Shown here in pieces: positions 28,128-35,641 of a DNA stretch of 64,000 nucleotides. Source of the stretch: Paenibacillus donghaensis. GTDB taxonomy: Bacteria > Bacillota > Bacilli > Paenibacillales > Paenibacillaceae. A model generated the notes under the pieces. That model saw nothing but the letters and a program-made list of their open reading frames with translations, had not been told where the DNA came from and made no database searches. Made by a program: the position numbers and the translations under genes. The stretch is taken from assembly GCF_002192415.1 (NCBI RefSeq), contig NZ_CP021780.1, forward strand, positions 5,332,001 to 5,396,000, read 5' to 3'. Position 1 is the first letter of the stretch. The number at the start of each line of letters is the position of its first letter.

Positions 28128-29228
28128 ATGAAGATGAAATTAACGGGTATCCAGGTTTTCTGGATGATCACGAGCATGGACTTGGGGATGACGTTGGTCA
28201 TGACACTTACCCCAAGCCTGCTGGCCGCGAAACAGGACGCGTGGATTTCCATTGTCGCGGCCGGATGCATCGCGTTGCTAGTCACATGGCTGGTAACACA
28301 AGCCGCGCATCTCTACCCCGGACAGACTTTAATCGAATACAGTCAAACCATTCTCGGTACTTGGCTTGGAAAAGCTGTGGTCGTAATCTATTTGGTCCAA
28401 TGGTATACAATCATTCCAATCGTTCTCCGCCAATTTTCCGATTTGGTCCAAATCATGCTGCTTCAAGGGACGCCCATAGAAGCGGTCATGCTCCTGATGG
28501 TCTTGTTGATCGTCTATGCGGCTTATGGCGGGATCGAAGGCATCGGCCGTTGCAGCGAGTTTCTAGGTCCGATCATTCTGCTAATGATCTGCCTTGTCCT
28601 GATCGCGAGCCTCAACAACATTCACTGGAAGAACATCCTTCCGGTCTATGCAGATAGCGAAATAAAGGGAATACTGAGCGGCGCGCTGGCACCCGCCTCA
28701 TACCTCGGTCATTCCGTCGAATATCTCATGTTCGCATCATTTATGAATAAGCCACGCAAAGGAGCGCCTTATGCGTTCGGAGCAGCCATGACCGCAACTT
28801 TCTTTGTATTGATAACCACGATGATGATCATCTTTGTCATCGGAGTCAATCTTTCCCCTTCGATGTGGTACCCTTTTTTCGAAATGACCAAAAAAATCTC
28901 ATTATTCGGTTTTATTGATAATTTCGACGCCATTCCAGTCGTGATATGGATCGCCAGCGTGTTCATCAAATTGTCCGTTTATCTCTTCATCGCGTGCTAT
29001 GGAACCGCCCAATTTTTGCGTGTCCGCAACTGGAGGGTCATGCTCTGGTTCATTGCTCCGGTCATTTTTGTGTTTGCGTTAATTCCCCAAAATGTTACGG
29101 AGGCAACTGGGCATTACTTGAACCGTTACTGGGTGCCGTTCGTGCTGCCCGTCAATATGATCGGTCTCCCCTTGCTCTTGCTTATCGTCGGGAAATGGAG
29201 ACAACAGAATAGATCAACTCCGGTATAG
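28128..29228 (+). CDS. Spore germination receptor B subunit (GerXB permease)
   Basis: A 366-residue integral membrane protein of the amino acid/polyamine/organocation fold with ten predicted helices. ITSMDLGMTLVMTL in helix 1 and YGGIEGIGRCSEFLGPI in the middle are typical of endospore germination permeases; the B subunit binds the nutrient. It is the last gene of the operon, 30 bp after gerXC, behind AAGGGGTTCACC. The A-C-B order differs from the classical gerA A-B-C order but occurs in other clusters. Confidence 0.95.
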   Translation: MKMKLTGIQVFWMITSMDLGMTLVMTLTPSLLAAKQDAWISIVAAGCIALLVTWLVTQAAHLYPGQTLIEYSQTILGTWLGKAVVVIYLVQWYTIIPIVLRQFSDLVQIMLLQGTPIEAVMLLMVLLIVYAAYGGIEGIGRCSEFLGPIILLMICLVLIASLNNIHWKNILPVYADSEIKGILSGALAPASYLGHSVEYLMFASFMNKPRKGAPYAFGAAMTATFFVLITTMMIIFVIGVNLSPSMWYPFFEMTKKISLFGFIDNFDAIPVVIWIASVFIKLSVYLFIACYGTAQFLRVRNWRVMLWFIAPVIFVFALIPQNVTEATGHYLNRYWVPFVLPVNMIGLPLLLLIVGKWRQQNRSTPV

Positions 29229-29472
29229 ATGCCAAAAACTTCTCTCTTTAAAGTCGATTGACGGAATAGAAAAAAGCAACTCAACCGAAAAAGACCGAAT
29301 ACCTACTCAAGTCTCTTCAATTAGCTGCTATTTTACCAACATCACTACAAGCTCATCCTCCTTTTGATGATTTTAGAACTGGTGTTCCAGAGGAAAAACC
29401 TCCCATCCTGTCGAATAGTTAAAGGTTAACGTAGGTTGCTTGGCTTGATTTTAGAAGAAAGGAGGTAACATT

Positions 29473-29652
29473 TTGAATAAAGAAGTGGTCATTAGACTCA
29501 TAGACGAAGTAACTGAAGAAGTATTTTCCCAGAATAAAAGCACATTGGAAGATGAAGGAGTTCTGACTGGTAATATAGAACTGGCTATTAAGTTGTCAGC
29601 TTTAACAACGGTCAAGATCCTTGAGAAGCTTGAACTCATTGATAAAGATTAA
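29473..29652 (+). CDS. 59-residue acidic protein of unknown function
   Basis: Starts with TTG at 29473, 6 bases after a near-perfect GAAAGGAGGT. The product opens MNKEVVIRLIDEVTEEVF and ends LEKLELIDKD. It is acidic and looks wholly helical, with leucine and valine spacing suited to a small helical hairpin. No Cys, signal or membrane segment is present. Family not recognised. It follows the ger operon by about 240 bp with no clear link. Its last 17 bases overlap the end of a decayed minus-strand frame. Confidence 0.55.
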   Translation: MNKEVVIRLIDEVTEEVFSQNKSTLEDEGVLTGNIELAIKLSALTTVKILEKLELIDKD

Positions 29653-29809
29653 ACATCAATCGGTGATTGCCAGCTTTGCGCTGTTGTCCATTAATCGCTT
29701 TTACGGCTGCTCTGCCGATCTCCTGCGAATTAACTGTAATGGTTACCGTATCAGATCTCTGAGCAGCTATTTCCTCTCACACAATCTCCCTGATCCGTTG
29801 TTCATCCAT
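29636..29809 (-). pseudogene. Small phage-like gene with in-frame TGA
   Basis: From the ATG at 29809, behind GGAGGGAATAGG, the frame reads MDEQRIREIV, then TGA, then EEIAAQRSDTVTITVNSQEI and on to a normal stop at 29636. A single CGA-to-TGA change would explain the break (REIV-R-EEI). Short proteins with this REIVREEI start and a TVTVNSQEIGRA-like strand occur in prophages as far as I recall. The gene appears dead. Confidence 0.4.
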
Positions 29810-29834
29810 CCTATTCCCTCCATCTCCTCAACAC

Positions 29835-29858
29835 CAAAAGCCCCGCCAGCTTTGGCGA
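29835..29858 (-). terminator. Intrinsic terminator
   Basis: On the minus strand CGCCA-AAGC-TGGCG is followed by GGGCTTTTGG. It lies just after the stop at 29879 of the frameshifted small gene upstream. Confidence 0.5.
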
Positions 29859-29878
29859 GACCCCGTGAGTTGGGTATA

Positions 29879-29985
29879 TTATTTTTGCAGAGCGTCAATT
29901 TGGGCCTGCACCTCTGCGATTTCATTGTTAGGCTACTCGTCAAACGCCCCAAATCGAGTACCGTATACTTGTATTCGTTCATCAA
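29879..29985 (-). pseudogene. Frameshifted small gene of about 36 codons
   Basis: Two frames join into one sensible product: MNEYKYTVLDLGRLTSSLT, then NNEIAEVQAQIDALQK and a stop at 29879. One missing base separates them. The C-terminus is coiled-coil-like. A terminator follows directly. A weak start region and the short length keep confidence low. Confidence 0.35.
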
Positions 29986-30118
29986 TGATCCGACCCAGTG
30001 CTCAGAGTCCCTTTGAGATAAATGACTACTACAAATGAGATTTGTTGTGTTTTCATCATTTATAATTGAGACTTTTCTAATTTCAACCGGAATTGAAAAA
30101 CGGTCTCCACAGAGAAAA

Positions 30119-30154
30119 GGATCACAGAGCGGAATAATAAGCCGCCTGTGATCC
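30119..30154 (-). terminator. Intrinsic terminator of the CBM21 gene
   Basis: GGATCACAG (30119-30127) pairs with CTGTGATCC (30146-30154), with GCGG/CCGC inner pairing. On the minus strand TTTTCTCT follows. Confidence 0.8.
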
Positions 30155-30180
30155 TGCTATTAACTGTATATTAAAATGAA

Positions 30181-30948
30181 TTAGAATACCTCGTAATTAT
30201 GGCCATAGTTATTATCCCAATACGTTTGCCCGCCAGTTATATACGAAATCGTATATTTAACATTTGTAGCACCCGGAACATTGAAACTGTAGTTCCAGTT
30301 TTCAACACTATTGAAATTATTCAAGGAGCCATTATAAGTGGCGTAGCCCTCATGAGTCGTTGCCCAATCGTCCGTTGTGTACAGTATTTTTACTGTTTTC
30401 GTCGGATTCAGGTTTTTCACATAGATATTTCCGCTAAATTCACCATTGCTCAGAGTACTATTGGCGTTAAGCACATGGGGTGATCCCAAAATCACGGATC
30501 TTAGGGGAACTGTACTATTCACTTCATTGTAATAATTCGTTGACCCGTTGTTATCCCAATAGGTCTGGTTATTCACTTCGTATTTGACTGAGAATTTTAT
30601 GAAGCTCAGATTCTTCAACTCGGAATGATCTGTTGTAGAACCATTTGTGGAAATGCTAAAACGCCACTTCTCATGGTTTACATCCGTCGGCCCTACATAA
30701 TACGCACTCGTATCATGCCAATTTGTGTTATCTGTCGTGTAATGGACAATCACATTCTTCACGGGTCCCAGATTAGCAACTTCAATATTGCCGCTGAATC
30801 CGACATATCCAGGTTTATAAATAACGCTGACATCCGAGTCAATAAGCTTGACCTCATCACCGCTGGCAAATGCCGATCCAACAAAGGATAAACCAAAAAT
30901 CAGAGTAAACATCATCAATCCAGCAAATAGTTTTTTCATTGCTTTCAC
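30181..30948 (-). CDS. Secreted protein made of two CBM21-type carbohydrate-binding domains
   Basis: About 255 residues from the GTG at 30948, 8 bases behind GAGGAG; an in-frame GTG at 30957 overlaps the site. The signal peptide ends near SAFASGDE. The rest is two CBM21-like (starch/glycogen-type) beta-sandwiches, about residues 30-140 and 145-255. Each has GFSGNIEV or FSGNIYVKNL near its start, a VKNVIVHYTTD/VKILYTTDDW strand, and the diagnostic end YWDNNGSTNYY or YWDNNYGHNYEVF. There is no catalytic domain, so it may tether, shield or sense polysaccharide rather than cut it. It has its own terminator. Confidence 0.8.
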   Translation of the reverse strand: MKAMKKLFAGLMMFTLIFGLSFVGSAFASGDEVKLIDSDVSVIYKPGYVGFSGNIEVANLGPVKNVIVHYTTDNTNWHDTSAYYVGPTDVNHEKWRFSISTNGSTTDHSELKNLSFIKFSVKYEVNNQTYWDNNGSTNYYNEVNSTVPLRSVILGSPHVLNANSTLSNGEFSGNIYVKNLNPTKTVKILYTTDDWATTHEGYATYNGSLNNFNSVENWNYSFNVPGATNVKYTISYITGGQTYWDNNYGHNYEVF

Positions 30949-31215
30949 AGTTCTCACTCCTCTAATTTTAAATTTTCACACCTGAGTCTGAGCCGACAAG
31001 GAAGACATACATTTGTACACTTTATTGTTCTTTCATCCCTCCTTTAACACTTTGAAACAAAATTGTAATTTTCGGAAAGTTAATATTTTCCTTTCCCATT
31101 AATACAATAACTTTAGCTGAACTATATGTAAATAGTAAATAAGTAACATATTTTATATATTAAGTAATGGTATATTTTGTCATAAAAAGTCCAAATAGAG
31201 GGAATTATCGCAAAA

Positions 31216-31257
31216 AAAATCCCTTAAAGGCAATCGACATTCGCCTCAAGGGATTTT
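31216..31257. terminator. Intrinsic terminator
   Basis: AAAATCCCTT (31216-31225) pairs with AAGGGATTTT (31248-31257), with GGC/GCC inside. T-runs flank both sides. It lies 2 bp after the stop of a decayed minus-strand frame and so marks the end of that former gene. Confidence 0.7.
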
Positions 31258-31258
31258 A

Positions 31259-31473
31259 TTAAAAAGCTATATCTTTAGGCGAGTCCATAATGAATTTCGC
31301 TGCAATTTGCTGAATAGCTTTGACCGTTATCTCCTTCTTGGTGTTCCAGCTTGGAGAATCAAAGAAATAAGGCAATTCTCAGACCATCCACTTCAATTAA
31401 TACATCGTGCGGTTGGAGCTCCCTCCGTTGCATGGTTGTTTTTTCGAATGCTTAAAACACGAGTTGTTGTCAT
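31259..31473 (-). pseudogene. Decayed small gene of about 70 codons, unknown family
   Basis: Three frames join end to end: MTTTRVLSIRKNNHATEGAP, then HDVLIEVDGLRIAL, then FFDSPSWNTKKEITVKAIQQ and on to KDIAF with a stop at 31259. An AAAAGGAAA site precedes the start and a terminator follows the stop. Two one-base changes would restore one frame. I cannot name the family. Confidence 0.35.
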
Positions 31474-31532
31474 CTTGTTATTATTTCCTTTTCATATAAT
31501 ATCGTATAAGCCTATGCAGCATACAGTCGGTC

Positions 31533-32555
31533 TTAGAATCCTGTAGTATACTGTGTAGGGATTGCAGTTTCTTTTCTCAATTTTGATGCGGCTTCCAGTG
31601 ACCAATAAGGATTTCTCAGCATCCCTCTGCCCACAGCAACCAGATCAGCTTCTTCATTTCCGATAACTGCATTCGCCAAAATTGGATCATCGAGTCTTCC
31701 AACGGCCATCACCGGAATATCCAGAGCTTTTCTGATATCTTTTGCCAGGGGGACTTGATACGCTGCGTGAGTTCCTGGTCTGCCCCATGCAGCTATGGGT
31801 CCCTCACCGCCGGATGAAATATCAAACATGTCTACCCCTGCTTTTTGATATTCCTTGGCAAAAGCAATGCTTTCCTGAATGCCATATCCGCCCTCAACGT
31901 ATTCCTTGGCCGAAATACGCATCAAGAGAGGCATGTCTTCAGGCATCTCGGCCTTGGCTACCTGAATGATCTCCCGACCAAATCGGGTAAGGTCTTTACC
32001 ATATTCATCTTCCCGTTTGTTTGTAAGCGGAGAATGGAATTGATGAATCAAATAACCGTGTGCTCCATGAAGTTCGATGGTATCAAATCCAGCCTTGACA
32101 GCGCGAGCTACAGCAGTGCGGAATTTCTCCACCATTCCTTTAACCTCTTCTGTCGTAAGTGCACGAGGTTGTTTTGAATTTTCATCAAATGCAATGGCAG
32201 ATGGCGCTACAGGAACTTCAGCATCTTCCGCCTTGCGTCCGGCATGCGCGATCTGGATCCCCACTTTGGCACCGTAACTGTGACAAGCTTCTACAATCCG
32301 TTTGAGAGCAGGAATCTGTTCATCTGACCACAAACCAAGATCAAAATCGGAGATACGGCCATCCGGCTCTACATCTGTCATTTCAATCATGATAAAACCG
32401 GCGCCGCCTACCGCACGGCTAACATAATGCAGGTAATGCCAATCTGTGGCAATACCATCTTTGTTGTCAACCGAGTACTGACACATTGGTGACATCACAA
32501 TACGATTTTTCAATTCCAAACCTTTAATTGTATAGGGACTAAATATATCTTTCAT
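31533..32555 (-). CDS. namA: NADPH-dependent flavin oxidoreductase of the old yellow enzyme family (YqjM/NamA)
   Basis: About 340 residues from the ATG at 32555, behind AGAGAGGAG; the frame stays open 60 codons further but that part belongs to other sequence. It reduces activated C=C bonds with FMN. KNRIVMSPMCQYSVDN carries the YqjM-class cysteine near residue 26. ELHGAHGYLIHQFHSP carries the substrate-binding His pair, followed by TNKREDEYG. The C-terminal VGRGMLRNPYW matches the FMN phosphate site. Length fits YqjM. A broken second copy of the same family lies just upstream, and a broken SDR gene further on, so this is a worn redox cluster with a MarR regulator nearby. Confidence 0.92.
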   Translation of the reverse strand: MKDIFSPYTIKGLELKNRIVMSPMCQYSVDNKDGIATDWHYLHYVSRAVGGAGFIMIEMTDVEPDGRISDFDLGLWSDEQIPALKRIVEACHSYGAKVGIQIAHAGRKAEDAEVPVAPSAIAFDENSKQPRALTTEEVKGMVEKFRTAVARAVKAGFDTIELHGAHGYLIHQFHSPLTNKREDEYGKDLTRFGREIIQVAKAEMPEDMPLLMRISAKEYVEGGYGIQESIAFAKEYQKAGVDMFDISSGGEGPIAAWGRPGTHAAYQVPLAKDIRKALDIPVMAVGRLDDPILANAVIGNEEADLVAVGRGMLRNPYWSLEAASKLRKETAIPTQYTTGF

Positions 32556-32634
32556 GAGAAAGACTCCTCTCTTTTTTTGAAGTAAAATAAGCAAACAAAA
32601 TGCATGCACACGCATATACAATAACATGTTTATT

Positions 32635-32880
<246 letters not shown>

Positions 32881-32914
32881 CTTTATATTTCGGATCCTTA
32901 CTGTAACCTCATTT

Positions 32915-33559
32915 TCAGACTTTTTTCAATGCATCGTCAATCAAATCGTCACCGGCAATCAAGTCAAACGCACGCTTATAGGTGTGCTTCTCATCCAAAG
33001 CAGCCAAAATGGCATGAGCTACATCTTCACGAGGGATACTTCCATAGGTGATATTCTCAGCAGCAGACACTTTTCCCGTACCGGATTCATTCAAAAGAAT
33101 CCCAGGTCTTATGATTGTGTAGTTCAAACTGCTGCTTTCCAGCACTCTATCCGCATAGTGCTTCGCTGCATAATACGGGAGGATATTATCATGCCAGTTC
33201 TCTCGGTTATTCGCCTGAATTGCACTGACCATGATAAATCTTTCAATGCCTGCTTTTTCGGCCGCATCAATTGTTTTTCCGGCACCATCCAGATCAATCA
33301 ATAGCGTTTTATCGTCTCCCGTTCTTCCACCCGAGCCAGCCGTAAACACAATGGCATCACAGCCCTTGGCGGCTTCTGCAATGGAGTCAAGCGTCCCTTC
33401 CAAGTCCGCAAGAACCGTTTCGACGCCCTGTTTTTCATATACATCGGCTTGTTCTTTTTTTCGAACCATCGCGCGGACTGTGTGCTTTTTGCTTTCTTTC
33501 AAAAGTTGGATGAGGCGTTGTCCAATTTGTCCATTTGATCCTACCACCAAAACCTTCAT
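32915..33559 (-). CDS. NAD(P)-binding SDR-like protein (YhfK/YwnB type)
   Basis: A 214-residue atypical short-chain dehydrogenase behind GAGGAGTGATT. The Rossmann motif VLVVGSNGQIGQRLIQLL is at the N-terminus. CDAIVFTAGSGG follows near residue 70, RFIMVSAI near residue 107, and the active-site tyrosine region is PYYAAKHYADRVL near residue 130, then YTIIRPGILL. The family includes flavin reductase-like and NmrA-like proteins; the substrate cannot be told. It shares strand with namA and the SDR remnant. Confidence 0.88.
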   Translation of the reverse strand: MKVLVVGSNGQIGQRLIQLLKESKKHTVRAMVRKKEQADVYEKQGVETVLADLEGTLDSIAEAAKGCDAIVFTAGSGGRTGDDKTLLIDLDGAGKTIDAAEKAGIERFIMVSAIQANNRENWHDNILPYYAAKHYADRVLESSSLNYTIIRPGILLNESGTGKVSAAENITYGSIPREDVAHAILAALDEKHTYKRAFDLIAGDDLIDDALKKV

Positions 33560-33607
33560 CTAATCACTCCTCATTAGTGAATTTTCCACTCCCCATTAAC
33601 TTGAATA

Positions 33608-33755
33608 TCACCATTCTTGGGCAGTAAGGGCAACAATAACGTCATTGATCATGACATTGGCTGGCTTGTTCACGACAAAACCAATAGTTTCAGCCGTAAC
33701 CGAATGCTTAAGCACGTCATAGGCTAAGAATAACAAAGGAAGGCCGTCGCCAGTA
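33608..33755 (-). pseudogene. C-terminal remnant of an SDR oxidoreductase
   Basis: A frame without a start reads GDGLPLLFLAYDVLKHSVTA, then ETIGFVVNKPANVMINDVIV and ALTAQEW before the stop at 33608. QPANVxINE with PTAQ at the very end is the usual C-terminus of YdfG-like dehydrogenases. Only this last 45-50 codons survive. Confidence 0.55.
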
Positions 33756-33780
33756 ACCTGCACTTAAATTTCAGATTATT

Positions 33781-33961
33781 GCGGACTCAGGAGCCTCTAT
33801 TTGCTGAAAAAAGGCTGTTTTGCAGGTCTAACGGACTCAGGAGCCTCTATTCAGGCAAAAAACCACTAGTTAGGGCCTGTTTTTCCGATATAGAGGCTAT
33901 GCGGTCCGTTAGATTCCAAACCAGCGCAGAAATGAGGAAATAGGAGCTATACGGTCCGCTA
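33781..33961. repeat. Four-unit repeat array B
   Basis: Units start near 33781, 33831, 33888 and 33936. Units 1 and 2 both hold CGGACTCAGGAGCCTCTATT. Units 3 and 4 are inverted, with AGAGGCTATGCGGTCCGTTAG-type and AGGAGCTATACGGTCCGCTAG-type sequence. Spacer 1 holds GAAAAAAGGCTGTTTTGCAGG. This array, with the motif at 34014-34064, fills most of the gap between the SDR remnant and marR; I see no gene in it. Confidence 0.75.
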
Positions 33962-34013
33962 GGACGTGGGTTACCAGAAGGGGGAGTGTTTTGGGTTAAG
34001 GTAGCGCGATCCC

Positions 34014-34064
34014 ATAACCTTCTCGAGTAACCTTCTATACCCTCGCAGGGTCCTAAGTAGTAAC
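34014..34064 (+). repeat. CTAAGTAGTAAC-type dispersed motif
   Basis: An AACCTTCTATACCCTCGCAG stretch, then GGTCCTAAGTAGTAAC. This lines up with 45682-45764 and 56960-57032, where CTATA, CTCGC.GG and CCTAAGTAGTAAC occur in the same order. Confidence 0.6.
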
Positions 34065-34134
34065 AATTCTCTGTGCTATTACGAAAAGCATCACACAGAA
34101 ATAATGAATGAAGTGAGCTAATAAAAAGGCACTC

Positions 34135-34158
34135 ATAGAATCTTCTGTGAGTACCTTT
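34135..34158 (-). terminator. Intrinsic terminator of the marR gene
   Basis: On the minus strand AAAGGTACTCACAG pairs with TATGAGTGCCTTT and ends in TTTTTATT. It begins about 22 bp after the marR stop codon. Confidence 0.7.
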
Positions 34159-34180
34159 CATATAGTGAAAAAATAACGTT

Positions 34181-34606
34181 TTAAAACAATTTTAGAGTAA
34201 TATTTTGAAATTCCGACTTCAAATCTTCTTTTTGAAGTTCTGATTCTAGAACCTGATTAAAGGTTTGTAGTGCACGCTGATATTTATTTTCGCCTAGTTC
34301 CGTAATTCGAGTATAAATACCTCGCCGATCATCCTCACATATATGTCTTTCCAGAGCGCCACAGTCTTTGGCTTCCATTCTTACTACGAGCCTTGAGGTG
34401 GCACTTTGACTTAAACCCACCCTCTCCTGAAGTTGCTGTAATCGTAATTCTTTATCCTCTGACTTAGATATGAAATTCAATACATAAAACTCCTTCAAAG
34501 ATAAATCATATTCTTGCAGCAGAGCTTGTTCCAATTTGTCAGTTACATTGGAATAGATTTGAGACAAAGACAACCATATATCTAAAAGGTCTTTTTTATT
34601 TTGCAA
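34181..34606 (-). CDS. MarR family transcriptional regulator
   Basis: About 141 residues from the TTG at 34606, 8 bases behind GGGGGG; an upstream in-frame start at 34642 would cover that site. The winged helix shows as LRLQQLQERVGLSQSATSRL (recognition helix) followed by the wing RHICEDDRRGIYTRITELG. N- and C-terminal helices for dimerisation flank it. MarR proteins usually sense a small phenolic or an oxidant and repress a neighbouring gene. The nearest candidates are the SDR and namA genes downstream on the same strand. Its own promoter was not defined. Confidence 0.88.
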   Translation of the reverse strand: MQNKKDLLDIWLSLSQIYSNVTDKLEQALLQEYDLSLKEFYVLNFISKSEDKELRLQQLQERVGLSQSATSRLVVRMEAKDCGALERHICEDDRRGIYTRITELGENKYQRALQTFNQVLESELQKEDLKSEFQNITLKLF

Positions 34607-34743
34607 TTTTAGACCCCCCAATCTATACAAGAGTATTAACACATAGTCTATCCTATTGTATCAAGCTTAAACGGGACGGTCAAAACACATATAACACTTG
34701 AAAGGATTATCGCTTTCCACGATGACTCCTGATTAACACTAAG

Positions 34744-34771
34744 AGCGGCTAATCTGGTTAGCCGCTTTTTA
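34744..34771 (+). terminator. Orphan intrinsic terminator
   Basis: AGCGGCTAA (34744-34752) pairs with TTAGCCGCT (34758-34766) and is followed by TTTTT. No plus-strand gene precedes it within 1 kb, so it probably belonged to a gene now lost. Confidence 0.65.
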
Positions 34772-34816
34772 GTCGAACAATTATTCAATATTTGGAATTT
34801 CCTTAGAATGTATAGC

Positions 34817-35107
34817 CTAATTTATATGCTTAATGGCATTATAATCTATTTTTTTGAAGTGTTCTTGTGTATCTCCAACCAGTGGAATCCATCGAATTTT
34901 TTTAAACCAATCAGACGAAATTCTAATTATATATAAAACATCTTATTTTGATATTCGCACCTATTCGGATATATTCAGCACTCAATATTCACAATTAATA
35001 TCGTTAAATTTAGAGCTTAAAAATCGCTTCCATTCGAAGTCATTCGCCGTAATTGTTATTTTCTTCGTTATTTTTTCCTCTACATTTTCGGCACCCTTCC
35101 CGTCAGC
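34817..35107 (-). pseudogene. Decayed AT-rich reading frame with three internal stops
   Basis: One frame reads ADGKGAENVEEKITKKITIT, then FEWKRFLSSKFNDINCEY, stop, two more stops, then ISSDWFKKIRWIPLVGDTQE and on to YNAIKHIN with a final stop at 34817. The amino-acid make-up looks coding throughout, while no start codon is visible. Family unknown. It overlaps the 3' end of the 58-residue gene in another frame. Confidence 0.3.
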
Positions 35108-35256
35108 CTAGATTGGTTATCGATCATGAGGCAATCCCAGCAGTATCGTGCGTTTTCCCGGAGACAATACTGCAACTCCTTTGCTTCCTCTATGGTAAGC
35201 GGTCCGGCCATATTAATGTAGAATATCTCCGCTAGGCGTAAGTGTACGGGCAACAT
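35080..35256 (-). CDS. 58-residue protein divergent from the XRE regulator
   Basis: An ATG at 35256 lies 9 bases behind AAGGAG. The product opens MLPVHLRLAEIFYIN, continues with a helical TIEEAKELQYCLRENARYCW segment, and ends LTGRVPKM. Three cysteines (CLREN, CWDC) are clustered, which could bind metal. Family not recognised; small proteins of this look are common in prophages and conjugative elements. It shares a divergent promoter region, with a perfect palindrome, with the XRE gene on the plus strand, so the XRE protein may control it. Confidence 0.55.
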   Translation of the reverse strand: MLPVHLRLAEIFYINMAGPLTIEEAKELQYCLRENARYCWDCLMIDNQSRLTGRVPKM

Positions 35257-35302
35257 AGATCATCGCTCCTTGTATTAGCATCCTAATACATCATAGGCAA
35301 GA

Positions 35303-35322
35303 CGTATCAGGAAGTTGATACG
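35303..35322. promoter_or_regulatory. Palindromic operator candidate
   Basis: CGTATCAGGAAGTTGATACG has perfect 7-base arms around a 6-base centre. A further half-site, TTGATAC, starts at 35335 and forms the -35 box of the XRE promoter. The layout fits autorepression by the XRE protein and control of the divergent small gene. Confidence 0.6.
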
Positions 35323-35334
35323 CGCATGAGCTAG

Positions 35335-35363
35335 TTGATACATTTATTTTGCTGCTGTATACT
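35335..35363 (+). promoter_or_regulatory. Promoter of the XRE regulator
   Basis: TTGATA (35335-35340), 17-base spacer, TATACT (35358-35363). The spacing and both boxes fit the housekeeping sigma factor. The GTG start follows 22 bases further on. Confidence 0.7.
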
Positions 35364-35384
35364 TTTGGAAAAGGAGACTTGTCC

Positions 35385-35606
35385 GTGATCATCAGCCATG
35401 TCAAAGAGATTATGGATCGGCAGCATAAGACTATCCGAGGATTTGCAGCGGAGACGGGCCTTGCGATCAATACGGTGTCTGGTCTATATCATGACACATC
35501 GAAGCGTTTGGATGTGGAGACGCTAAACAAGCTGTGTAAGCACCTCAAGGTTAGCACCGGAGAACTCATTGAGTACATAGAAGACGAAGATGCCCCGTCA
35601 GTTTAA
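35385..35606 (+). CDS. XRE family (Cro/C1-type) DNA-binding protein
   Basis: A 73-residue single-domain repressor-like protein. The GTG at 35385 lies 8 bases behind AAGGAG; the frame is open upstream to 35349 but that part holds the promoter. The helix-turn-helix is IRGFAAETGLAINTVSGLYH (about residues 18-37), followed by RLDVETLNKLCKHLKVSTGEL, the usual HTH_26 finish. It reads away from the 58-residue gene across a palindrome. An interrupted small gene and an integrase remnant lie downstream, so it looks like the surviving regulator of an old mobile element. Confidence 0.85.
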   Translation: MIISHVKEIMDRQHKTIRGFAAETGLAINTVSGLYHDTSKRLDVETLNKLCKHLKVSTGELIEYIEDEDAPSV

Positions 35607-35641
35607 AAGGCTGTTGGAGGCAAACTAAGGGAGGATTTATT

